From: JAJFTV01 sp964426355
GTDB taxonomy: Bacteria > Chloroflexota > Anaerolineae > Anaerolineales > Anaerolineaceae
Direction: 5' to 3'
NCBI GenBank assembly: GCA_964426355.1
Contig: CAYRRA010000021.1
Location: 1-34,285 of the forward strand
Length of the DNA stretch: 34,285 bases
Made by a program: the position numbers and the translations under genes. Position 1 is the first letter of the stretch; the number at the start of each line of letters is the position of its first letter. The notes beneath the pieces were generated by a model. That model saw only the letters and a list, made by a program, of their open reading frames with translations, searched no databases and was not told the DNA's origin. Shown piece after piece: positions 8,418-16,069 of this stretch.

Positions 8418-8436
8418 AAGAGGCTGTTGAAAACGG

Positions 8437-8503
8437 TTGACAGAAACAGATGGGTTTTTTATAATAGTTAATGGTGTTAACTGTTACTGAAGTTAACTAT
8501 TAT
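8437..8503 (+). promoter_or_regulatory. Consensus promoter with MarR-type operators
   Basis: TTGACA (8437-8442), a 17-base spacer and TATAAT (8460-8465) form a perfect sigma-70-type promoter. Overlapping the -10 and the predicted start (about 8472) are nested inverted repeats: AGTTAA-TGGTG-TTAACT (8466-8482), a palindrome AGTTAACT (8491-8498), and the longer pair ATAATAGTTAA (8461-8471) with TTAACTATTAT (8493-8503). This is the expected place for autorepression by the MarR protein encoded next. Confidence 0.85.
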
Positions 8504-8569
8504 TTTTGACTCTTTAACACGTTTTCATAACCTGCCATTGAGGCGGATTTTGTGTGGTATGAGGTGATA

Positions 8570-9019
8570 ATGACGCAACCTTCTCAAACTGTATTGCTGG
8601 ATCAGGTGCTTGCTCAATTTTGGGAGACCGTACCGCCGCTTTGGCATCGTGTTCGCTCCCACATTGCGCTGGCCGCGCGCGAACGATTTAACCTGACCCA
8701 TGAGCAATTTCACGTTTTACGACGTATACACCTGGGGCGAACGCATGTTTCTGAGCTGGCGCAGGACAAACGCATCAGCCGTCCGGCTGTCAGCCGGGCA
8801 GTGGATGTGCTCGTTGAAAAGGGACTCATTGTTCGGATGCAAGACCCAGACGACCGCCGGCATGTCAACCTGGCGTTAACCGAGCAGGGTGATGCTGTTA
8901 TGAAATCGATCCATGAAGTTATGGATGCCTGGCTGACGGAGCGGCTTTCTACATTGGATTCTGATGACCTTGAGCAGATAATGACAGGGATGAATTTACT
9001 CAAGAGAGCCTTTGAATAA
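8570..9019 (+). CDS. MarR-family transcriptional regulator of the adjacent ABC exporter
   Basis: A 149-residue winged-helix dimeric repressor. The recognition region is VSELAQDKRISRPAVSRAVDVL, followed by the wing LIVRMQDPDDRRHVNLALTEQG with the conserved D-x-R-R pattern. MarR proteins usually release DNA when a small molecule binds or a thiol is oxidised. The ATG at 8570 is preferred over an in-frame GTG at 8552 because GAGGTGAT, matching the extended anti-Shine-Dalgarno, sits directly before it. The gene follows a consensus promoter with palindromes over its -10 and lies 17 bases before the first exporter gene, so the three genes form one operon that is probably derepressed by an exporter substrate. 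Confidence 0.92.
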   Translation: MTQPSQTVLLDQVLAQFWETVPPLWHRVRSHIALAARERFNLTHEQFHVLRRIHLGRTHVSELAQDKRISRPAVSRAVDVLVEKGLIVRMQDPDDRRHVNLALTEQGDAVMKSIHEVMDAWLTERLSTLDSDDLEQIMTGMNLLKRAFE

Positions 9020-9036
9020 CTGATGAAGGAAATTCT

Positions 9037-10806
9037 ATGAATCATTTCCTCAAATTAAGACGTTTCCTCAAGCCTTATTGGAAAGAAGCCGTTCTGGCGT
9101 TGCTGCTGTTGACCTTCGTGGTGGTCATTGACCTGTCTATTCCCAGGCTGGTGCAACGCATCATCGACCAGGGCATTGCGGCAGAGAATATGCGCGTGGT
9201 AGCAAATACCACCCTGATTATGCTGGGTGTTTCGCTGCTCAGTGCGTTGTTTGCGATTGGCAACAACATCCTGTCCGTCCGGGTAGGTGAAGGGTTTGCC
9301 CGTGATCTGCGCGAAGCCATGTTTTTACGTATTCAGTCGTTATCGTTTGGCAACCTGGATCGGTTGAAGACCGGGCAGTTGATTGTGCGCTTGACAAGCG
9401 ATATCGGTGTGGTGCAGCGCGTCAGCCGTATGTTGCTGCGCATTGGTACACGTGCACCGCTGCTTTTAATCGGCAGCCTGTTCTTGATGTTCAATACCAA
9501 TACCCGGCTGGCGCTGATTATGGTCCCCTTGCTGTTGGTGACCGCTGCGGTTGCCATTTTATACCTCTCCAAAATTGGTTCTTTATTCCTTGCTGTTCAG
9601 AAAAAACTGGACGCGTTGAATAACGTTTTGCAGGAAAATATCTCTGGTGTGCGCGTGGTCAAGGCTTTTGTACGTGAAGAGCATGAAAATGAGCGTTTTG
9701 AGCATGCAAATGAAGACTACACCGGGCGTTCGGTGCGCGTGATGCAGATTATGGCAACGCTTTCACCTTTGTTGATGAGCATGTTGAATATCGGTATTGT
9801 GCTGGTTGTGTGGGCGGGCGGCATCCAGGCAATCAACGGCGCATTAACGGTTGGAGAGATTGTCGCTTTCACCAATTATTTAATGACCACCGTGTCGCCG
9901 TTGATGCTGTTTGCGCATCTCTCGCAGGTGCTTGCCTGGGCGAATGCCTCCTCAGAACGCATCAATGAGGTCTTGGAGACCGTACCAGAGGTGCAGGATC
10001 TTCCCGCTGCTTATTCCCTCGCTGAACCGGTGAAAGGACACATACAATTTGAAAATGTGCGCTTCTCTTATGATGGCAGCAAAGAAGCGGTATTGGATGG
10101 CGTTGATTTCAGCGCAGAACCCGGTGAAACCGTAGCTATCCTGGGGGCGACCGGGGCAGGAAAATCTTCGTTGATCCATCTCGTCCCGCGTTTTTATGAT
10201 GTTTCAGCCGGTCGGTTGTTGGTGGATGGAATAGATGTTCGCCAGGTACGCCAGGATTCGCTGTTGAAGCATGTGGGTATTGTGCCGCAGGATACCGTGC
10301 TGTTTGCCGGCAGCGTGCGCGATAACATCCGCTACGGTAAGCCAAATGCCACGGATGAGGAGGTTCTCAAGGCAGCAAAAGCTGCACAGGCGCATGATTT
10401 CATCATGGAGCTGCCGCAGGGTTATGATACGCACGTTGAACAGCGAGGCGTCAACCTCTCCGGCGGTCAAAAGCAGCGTATCGCCATAGCCCGGGCGTTG
10501 CTCATTCAGCCTGCCATCCTGATTTTTGATGACAGTACCAGTTCGGTGGATGTAGAGACCGAAACCCGTATACAGGATGCCCTGGCGGAAGGTCGGCGTG
10601 GGCGCACCAATATCGTGGTTGCCCAGCGGATCAGTACGGTGCTCAACGCGGATAAGATCATCATTCTGGAGAAAGGTCGCGTGGCTGCGCACGGCACACA
10701 TAAAGATTTGATCCATACCAGCCCGATTTACCAGGAAATCTTTGAAACGCAGTTGGGGAACGGTTTTGTGACGGCGAACGGCGTAAAAGAAAAGGGTGAG
10801 GTGTGA
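9037..10806 (+). CDS. Heterodimeric ABC multidrug-type exporter, subunit with degenerate ATP site (TM287-like)
   Basis: A 589-residue half-transporter with six membrane helices (about 15-300) fused to an ATPase domain. Walker A is GATGAGKSS near 369-377, the signature LSGGQ is at 474-478, and Walker B is IFDD with D498. The residue after the Walker B aspartate is D499 instead of the catalytic glutamate, so the site built on this subunit should not hydrolyse ATP efficiently. That asymmetry is characteristic of the TM287/288, BmrCD and LmrCD class of exporters. AAGGAA precedes the ATG. It is co-transcribed with MarR, and its stop is one base before the partner's ATG, implying coupled synthesis of the dimer. 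Substrates are likely amphipathic drugs or lipids, which is inference. Confidence 0.94.
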   Translation: MNHFLKLRRFLKPYWKEAVLALLLLTFVVVIDLSIPRLVQRIIDQGIAAENMRVVANTTLIMLGVSLLSALFAIGNNILSVRVGEGFARDLREAMFLRIQSLSFGNLDRLKTGQLIVRLTSDIGVVQRVSRMLLRIGTRAPLLLIGSLFLMFNTNTRLALIMVPLLLVTAAVAILYLSKIGSLFLAVQKKLDALNNVLQENISGVRVVKAFVREEHENERFEHANEDYTGRSVRVMQIMATLSPLLMSMLNIGIVLVVWAGGIQAINGALTVGEIVAFTNYLMTTVSPLMLFAHLSQVLAWANASSERINEVLETVPEVQDLPAAYSLAEPVKGHIQFENVRFSYDGSKEAVLDGVDFSAEPGETVAILGATGAGKSSLIHLVPRFYDVSAGRLLVDGIDVRQVRQDSLLKHVGIVPQDTVLFAGSVRDNIRYGKPNATDEEVLKAAKAAQAHDFIMELPQGYDTHVEQRGVNLSGGQKQRIAIARALLIQPAILIFDDSTSSVDVETETRIQDALAEGRRGRTNIVVAQRISTVLNADKIIILEKGRVAAHGTHKDLIHTSPIYQEIFETQLGNGFVTANGVKEKGEV

Positions 10807-10807
10807 T

Positions 10808-12646
10808 ATGAGTCATCAAGGAACACAATCTGCGGGCAGCCAGGCAAACCGTCCGGCGGGGTTCCGGCGGCAAGGACCGGGGATGGTAGGCAAAATTGAA
10901 AAAGCCAAAGACCCGTTCCAGGCGTTGCGGCGTCTGGCTGCTTATCTGAAACCATACCGCGCTGCGTTAGTGGGCATCTTTTTCCTGGTGATGTTTTATA
11001 CCTTGCTGGGTTTACTGGGACCTTATTTGTTGGGCGTGGCAATCGACCAGCACATTGGTTCGAAGGATGTTCCCGGTCTGGTGCGCACGGCAGGCTGGAT
11101 GCTGGCAGCTTATTTGGGTGCGGCTGTCTTTCAGGGCGCTTCAAACTGGCTGATGGCAAATGTCTCGCAGGGGGCGCTCAAGCTGCTGCGTCGCGAGTTG
11201 TTCGGGCACATACAGCGGCTTTCCCTGCGTTTCTTTGACCGTAATCCAGCCGGTGAGCTGATGAGCCGTCTCACCAACGATATTGATGCCATCAACCAGG
11301 CGGTCTCGCTCAACGTAACGGCGTTGTTCGCCAGCACACTTTCACTGGTGGGCATACTGGTGGCGATGTTTGTGCTGAATGCCTGGCTGGCGCTGGCAAC
11401 GGTGCTGGTGGTGCCGATTATGCTCTGGTTTACCACCTTTGTCGCACGCTACACCCGGCGCGGTTTCCGCGAACTGCAAAAACAGCTTGGCTCGTTGAAC
11501 GGCACGATGGAAGAAGCCATCAGCGGGGGGCGCGTGGTGAAGGCATTCAGGCGCAATGACTCGGTCATCTCCCATTTTCGCGAGCATAACCAGGCGGTTT
11601 ATCAAGCCGGGTTGTATGCCAATACGTATGCATTGTTGTTGATGCCCCTCACCAATGTGCTCGGTAATTTCTTTGTGATTGTACTGGCAGGCTTGGGGGG
11701 GTGGCTTGCCTTGAACGGTTTGGTGACGGTAGGGATGATCGCTACCTTTATCACCTACGGGCAGCGTTTTATTCAGCCGCTGCGCGAGCTGGCAGATATG
11801 TACAATGCCATCCAGGCTGCGCTGGCAGGTGCAGAGCGTATTTTTGAAATTATTGATACCCGTCCCGAATTGCAGGATGCCCCAGACGCTGTGCGGCTGA
11901 AGGATGTCAAAGGGTATGTGCAGTTTGACCACGTTCATTTCGGTTACTTAAAAGATACACCCGTCATTCGGGATATGACCCTGGATGCTGCTGCAGGTAA
12001 GATCACGGCTTTGGTTGGACCAACCGGCGCCGGGAAAACCACCCTGATCAACCTGCTCTCACGTTTCTACGATGTAGATGAGGGCAGCATTCGCGTGGAT
12101 GGCGTGGACATTCGCCAGGTCAAAACCGCAGACCTGCGCTCTAAGCTGGGTATTGTTTTACAGGACACCTTCTTGTTTGCCGATACCGTGCTGGAGAATA
12201 TCCGTTATGGGCGGCTGGACGCAACCGATGAGGAATGTATCCGGGCGGCTATGATGGCAGATGCCGATCATTTCATCCGTTTGCTGCCGCAGGGCTATCA
12301 AACCGTGCTTACCGAGCGCGGATCCAACCTCAGCCAGGGGCAGCGGCAGATGCTGGCAATTGCAAGAGCCGTGCTGGCGGATCCTGCCATCCTTATCCTG
12401 GATGAGGCAACCAGCAGCGTGGATACCCGCACGGAAGCGCGCATCCAGAATGCCCTGCTGCGCTTGATGGAGGGGCGTACCAGCTTTGTGATTGCCCATC
12501 GCCTGAGCACCATTCGCGATGCCGATAATGTGGTGGTCATCAATGCCGGCGAGATTGTCGAGCAGGGTAATCATCAACAACTTCTGGAAAAGCGAGGTTT
12601 TTATCATAATCTGTATATGAGCCAGTTTAAAGGACAGGAGATATAA
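10808..12646 (+). CDS. Heterodimeric ABC multidrug-type exporter, catalytic subunit (TM288-like)
   Basis: A 612-residue half-transporter. An N-terminal Gly/Arg/Gln-rich tail (about 1-35) precedes six membrane helices and an ATPase domain with Walker A GPTGAGKTT, Walker B LILDE with D532 and catalytic E533. Its signature is LSQGQ (508-512) instead of LSGGQ. This variant faces the degenerate site of the partner, so the pair has one competent and one degenerate nucleotide site, as in TM287/288. The ATG at 10808 is chosen over the in-frame GTG at 10796 because GGTGAGGTGTGAT lies before it and the junction with the previous stop is one base. Last gene of the MarR operon. Confidence 0.94.
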   Translation: MSHQGTQSAGSQANRPAGFRRQGPGMVGKIEKAKDPFQALRRLAAYLKPYRAALVGIFFLVMFYTLLGLLGPYLLGVAIDQHIGSKDVPGLVRTAGWMLAAYLGAAVFQGASNWLMANVSQGALKLLRRELFGHIQRLSLRFFDRNPAGELMSRLTNDIDAINQAVSLNVTALFASTLSLVGILVAMFVLNAWLALATVLVVPIMLWFTTFVARYTRRGFRELQKQLGSLNGTMEEAISGGRVVKAFRRNDSVISHFREHNQAVYQAGLYANTYALLLMPLTNVLGNFFVIVLAGLGGWLALNGLVTVGMIATFITYGQRFIQPLRELADMYNAIQAALAGAERIFEIIDTRPELQDAPDAVRLKDVKGYVQFDHVHFGYLKDTPVIRDMTLDAAAGKITALVGPTGAGKTTLINLLSRFYDVDEGSIRVDGVDIRQVKTADLRSKLGIVLQDTFLFADTVLENIRYGRLDATDEECIRAAMMADADHFIRLLPQGYQTVLTERGSNLSQGQRQMLAIARAVLADPAILILDEATSSVDTRTEARIQNALLRLMEGRTSFVIAHRLSTIRDADNVVVINAGEIVEQGNHQQLLEKRGFYHNLYMSQFKGQEI

Positions 12647-12723
12647 GCAATCCATCTGGATTTGGGTATAATGACTTGGATGAATACCAGGCGAGACCAA
12701 TGGCGTGATGAGGCAGTGCTGAA

Positions 12724-13188
12724 ATGAACGAGAAACTTTCGGAGGATATGCGTGCAGAACACTGGAAGTGTGTGCTTCGTGAAAATGGATATCGTTTAAC
12801 CCCGGCGCGCATTGCGGTGATCGACGTGCTGGCTGGCACGCAGCATGCCCTGGACGCCACCCAGGTCTTCGACCTGGCGCGCAGGCAGTACCCGGCTTTG
12901 GGTTTGGTCAGCGTTTACCGCACACTGGAAATTTTGGTGGAAATGTCGCTGATCCAGCGTGTTCATCACCATGATGGCTGCCATGCTTATATTGCCGAGT
13001 TTAGCGGGCATCAGCATTTGCTGGTTTGCCAATCCTGTGGGCGGATCGAGTTTTTTGAGGGGGATGACCTGGGTGACTTGTTTGCGCGTGTAGCATTGGA
13101 AAGCGACTATGAGATATCGAATCATTGGCTTCAGCTTTACGGTCTTTGCCCAGAATGTCGTGCTGTCCAAAAGAAAGAACCTCGCTGA
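12724..13188 (+). CDS. Fur-family metalloregulator, probably Zur
   Basis: A 154-residue Fur-superfamily repressor. The N-terminal winged helix includes YRLTPARIAVIDVL and LVSVYRTLEILVEMSLI. The C-terminal metal and dimer domain has the His cluster HHHDGCH (81-87), GHQH (95-98), and two structural zinc pairs C102-x-x-C105 and C142-x-x-C145. Its position directly upstream of a zinc-type ABC operon with a matching palindrome favours Zur over Fur; the residues alone do not settle this. The start is uncertain: ATG 12724 has a poor ribosome site, while in-frame ATG 12748 has GGAGGAT, very close. A TATAAT at 12667-12672 suggests its own promoter, separate from the exporter operon. Confidence 0.9.
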   Translation: MNEKLSEDMRAEHWKCVLRENGYRLTPARIAVIDVLAGTQHALDATQVFDLARRQYPALGLVSVYRTLEILVEMSLIQRVHHHDGCHAYIAEFSGHQHLLVCQSCGRIEFFEGDDLGDLFARVALESDYEISNHWLQLYGLCPECRAVQKKEPR

Positions 13189-13213
13189 AAAGAGTTGAAC
13201 GCTTTTCAATCTC

Positions 13214-13272
13214 TTGACATCGTGTTCAGGAGAGTTGTATAATTGCTGCATTAAATGAAAATGATTTTCATT
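13214..13272 (+). promoter_or_regulatory. Promoter with Zur/Fur-type box for the zinc uptake operon
   Basis: TTGACA (13214-13219), an 18-base spacer and TATAAT (13238-13243) precede a 9-1-9 perfect inverted repeat AATGAAAATGATTTTCATT (13254-13272). The repeat begins just after the predicted transcription start (about 13250) and 24 bases before the start codon. A repressor bound there would block the operon, so the Fur-family protein encoded next door is the obvious candidate. Confidence 0.9.
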
Positions 13273-13296
13273 ATCAATTAAGAATAAAGGTGCAGG

Positions 13297-14289
13297 ATGA
13301 AAAAATTGACAAGAATAGCGATTCTTTTCGTGTTTTGCCTGTCTGTCTTGTTGACAGCTTGCACGCCGCAGGCGGGTCAAAACCCGGCGCAGGCTTCAGA
13401 TGTCGCGAGACTCCAGGTGGTGGCTACCACAACCATCGTCGCCGACGTGGTGGCGCAGGTGGGTGGTGATTTGATCGAAGTGAACGTGTTGCTGCCGGTG
13501 GGCGCAGACCCGCACAGCTTTGACCCCACCCCGCAGGATATTGCAAAAGTAGCCGATGCCGACCTGGTATTTGCCAATGGCGCTGGTTTGGAGGCTTTTT
13601 TGGAGGTACTCCTTGAAAGCGCCGGCGCTTCAGAAAAGATAGTGCATGTGTCTGAGGGGATCGATCTGCGTTCCTTCACCGGTCAGGAAAAATCGGAAGA
13701 TGAGCACGCCGTAGAGGAAGCCGAAGAAGAACATGGCGAAGAAGAACATCACGACCATGAGGGGGCTGACCCGCATACCTGGACAGACCCGAACAATGTA
13801 CTTGTCTGGGTGGAGAATATCGCATCGGCATTGAAACAGCAGGATCCCTCCCATGGCGCAGCCTACGCAGCCAATGCCGAGACCTATAGCAGCGCATTGA
13901 AATCGCTGGACGCCTGGGTGCGCGAGCAAACTGCGCAGGTGCCTGAAGCCGACCGCAAAATTGTTACCGATCATGCCTTGCTGGGGTATTTTGCCGATGA
14001 ATACGGTTTTACCCAGGTGGGAGCGCTCATCCCGGGTTACAGCACCCTGGCAGAGCCAACTGCAAAGGAGCTGGCTGAACTGGAGGATGCCGTGCGAGAG
14101 TTGGGCGTCAAAGCTATCTTTGTGGGAAATACGGTCAACCCGGCTTTGGCGGAACGGGTGACAGAAGATACCGGTGCCAGCCTGGTCTACATTTATACCG
14201 GTTCTTTGAGTGATACAGGTGGAGAGGCGAGCTCTTATCTCGATTACATACGATATAATGTCAACGCAATTGTAACTGCGCTCAAATAA
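13297..14289 (+). CDS. znuA: Zinc ABC transporter substrate-binding lipoprotein (ZnuA/AdcA type)
   Basis: A 330-residue cluster A-I metal-binding protein. A lipoprotein signal peptide with lipobox LTAC (Cys22) anchors it outside the membrane. Probable metal ligands by family alignment are H73 (DPHSFDP), H160 (DPHTWTDP), H226 (DHALLGYF) and D306 (SLSDTGG). The acidic, His-rich loop at about 135-160 (EHGEEEHHDHEG) is typical of zinc-specific members and argues against manganese. Followed by the ATPase and permease genes, with a Zur-type palindrome at its promoter, so induction under zinc starvation is expected. AAGGTG precedes the ATG. Confidence 0.94.
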   Translation: MKKLTRIAILFVFCLSVLLTACTPQAGQNPAQASDVARLQVVATTTIVADVVAQVGGDLIEVNVLLPVGADPHSFDPTPQDIAKVADADLVFANGAGLEAFLEVLLESAGASEKIVHVSEGIDLRSFTGQEKSEDEHAVEEAEEEHGEEEHHDHEGADPHTWTDPNNVLVWVENIASALKQQDPSHGAAYAANAETYSSALKSLDAWVREQTAQVPEADRKIVTDHALLGYFADEYGFTQVGALIPGYSTLAEPTAKELAELEDAVRELGVKAIFVGNTVNPALAERVTEDTGASLVYIYTGSLSDTGGEASSYLDYIRYNVNAIVTALK

Positions 14290-14343
14290 AGCCCCTGGTT
14301 TGCTTTACCTGTGGTCCAATTTAACGGTGAGAAAGTGAATGTT

Positions 14344-15189
14344 ATGGCATTTTTAAAAGAACTGCGCCAGACCCAACGATTGTTTACCAGGCAGCACCCA
14401 CATCAACCGGGTGCTCCCATCTTACAGGTGGAAGGTTTGAGCGTTCAATATGAAAGCGGCTATGCCTTGCAGGATATCCGTTTTGAGCTGCATACCGGCG
14501 AGCGGCTGGCGGTGGTGGGACCCAACGGTGCGGGTAAGAGTACATTGCTCAAAGTGATTGCGGGGGTGCTCCCGCCATCGCAGGGAAATGTGCGCATCTC
14601 CGGTCATGAGCCGGGCGGGCATATTTGTATTGCTTATGTGCCCCAGCGCAGCCAGGTGGATTGGAATTTCCCTGTTACCGTGGCGGATGTGGTGATGATG
14701 GGGCGGATTGGCAAGATGGGTCTGTTCCGCAACCCCAAAGCCTCCGATTGGGCACTGGTGCGGCAGGCATTGGGAACCGTGGGTATAACCGACCTTGCCG
14801 GTCGGCAAATCAGCCAGCTCTCCGGCGGACAGCAGCAGCGCATGTTCATTGCCCGTGCCCTGGCACAGGAGGCAGAACTGATGCTGATGGACGAACCGCT
14901 CACCGGGTTGGATGCAAATTCGGTGGAAGATATTTTCTCAATCATGGAAGAACTCAGGCACCGAAAGGTGACCGTGCTGGTCTCCTTGCATAATTTACGC
15001 ACGGCTGCACAGCGTTTTGATAAGGTACTGCTGCTCAACCATCGTATGCTGGCGATGGGCGTACCGCAAGAGGCGCTCAGCCAGGCAAATCTGATGAGGG
15101 CATACGGCGCGCAGCTCCATCTTGTCCCTACACCGGAAGGGACGCTGGCACTGGAAGATAGCTGCTGTGACCAGGAGGGCGAACAATGA
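14344..15189 (+). CDS. znuC: Zinc ABC transporter ATP-binding protein (ZnuC type)
   Basis: A 281-residue cytoplasmic ATPase that powers zinc import. Walker A is GPNGAGKST (59-67), the signature is LSGGQQQR, Walker B plus catalytic Glu is LMDEP, followed by the D-loop GLD and the H-loop SLHN. It has an N-terminal extension of about 25 residues before the core. The start is unsure: ATG 14344 is used, but in-frame GTG codons at 14311 and 14335 exist and the ribosome site GGTGAG (14326-14331) is nearer the second GTG. It is 54 bases after the binding protein and overlaps the permease start by four bases (ATGA). Confidence 0.92.
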   Translation: MAFLKELRQTQRLFTRQHPHQPGAPILQVEGLSVQYESGYALQDIRFELHTGERLAVVGPNGAGKSTLLKVIAGVLPPSQGNVRISGHEPGGHICIAYVPQRSQVDWNFPVTVADVVMMGRIGKMGLFRNPKASDWALVRQALGTVGITDLAGRQISQLSGGQQQRMFIARALAQEAELMLMDEPLTGLDANSVEDIFSIMEELRHRKVTVLVSLHNLRTAAQRFDKVLLLNHRMLAMGVPQEALSQANLMRAYGAQLHLVPTPEGTLALEDSCCDQEGEQ

Positions 15190-16043
15190 TCGGTTTCTTG
15201 CTTGAACCGCTTCAATATGCCTTCATGGTGCGCGGGATGGTGGCTGCCATCCTGGTGGGCGTGGTGTGTGCGGTCGTGGGTACGTATGTGGTGTTACGCG
15301 GAATGGCATTTTTTGGCGACGCCCTGGCGCATGCCATCCTTCCTGGGATTGCGGTGGGGTACCTGGTGGGGGGTGGTGCACGCCAACCCCTTTTCTGGTG
15401 GGCGTTGATTGCCGCAATTGTCAGCTCGCTGGGGATCGGCGCCATCAGCCGCAGCACGCGCATCAAAGAGGATACGGCGATCGGGATTGTCTTTGCAGGC
15501 GCATTTGCATTGGGCGTGGCGTTAATCTCAACTGTGCGCAGCTACACCGCCGACCTGGCGCATTTTCTCTTTGGGGATGTGCTTGGTGTGCGCAGCAACG
15601 ACCTGCTGCTCATCGCCATCTTTGGCGGGCTGGTGTTGTTGTTCATCCTGGCATTTTACAAGGAATTCATGGTGCTTTCCTTCGACCCCGTGCTTGCAGC
15701 CACCTTGCGGCTTCCAGTGCGCCTGCTCGATATCCTGCTCTTGATTTTGATTGCCGTGACCATTGTCGTTTCATTGCAAACCGTGGGGGTGGCGTTGATG
15801 GTCGCCATGCTGGTCACCCCAGCCGCGACGGCATACCTGCTCACGCGCCGCCTGCCGGTGATGATGGCGCTGGCAGCCTTGATTGCCGCCTTTTCCGGTA
15901 TCATTGGCTTATACCTCTCCTATTACCTCAGTATTGCTTCAGGCGCAGCCATCGTGCTGACCTGTACGGCGATTTTTGGCGTCGTTTGGGTGGGACAATC
16001 TCTGCGCAGCCGCTTTTTCAACCGCCGGAAACGTACTGCCTGA
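15186..16043 (+). CDS. znuB: Zinc ABC transporter permease (ZnuB type)
   Basis: A 285-residue polytopic membrane protein of the cluster A-I metal ABC-3 permease family, with about eight helices. Diagnostic segments are VVLRGMAFFGDALAHAILPG near the N-terminus, the helix pair around ALGVALISTVRSYTADLAHFLFGDVLGV, and LQTVGVALMVAMLVTPAATA, which contacts the ATPase and lines the path. The ATG overlaps the TGA of the ATPase gene and is preceded by AGGAGGG. Last gene of the operon; it converges on the anti-sigma-like gene 26 bases away with no evident terminator in between. Confidence 0.94.
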   Translation: MIGFLLEPLQYAFMVRGMVAAILVGVVCAVVGTYVVLRGMAFFGDALAHAILPGIAVGYLVGGGARQPLFWWALIAAIVSSLGIGAISRSTRIKEDTAIGIVFAGAFALGVALISTVRSYTADLAHFLFGDVLGVRSNDLLLIAIFGGLVLLFILAFYKEFMVLSFDPVLAATLRLPVRLLDILLLILIAVTIVVSLQTVGVALMVAMLVTPAATAYLLTRRLPVMMALAALIAAFSGIIGLYLSYYLSIASGAAIVLTCTAIFGVVWVGQSLRSRFFNRRKRTA

Positions 16044-16069
16044 CCTCCGCAATATCCAGGCAAAAGAGT

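Larger units (their letters stand above)
7887..8436. other. Gene-free stretch upstream of the Hsp20 operon
   Basis: No coding frame is credible here. The first part should hold the Hsp20 promoter, though no clean consensus is seen. A short stem CCTGG-TTCG-CCAGG lies at 8005-8018. The second part (8163-8417) may be a small RNA and is listed separately. Confidence 0.6.
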
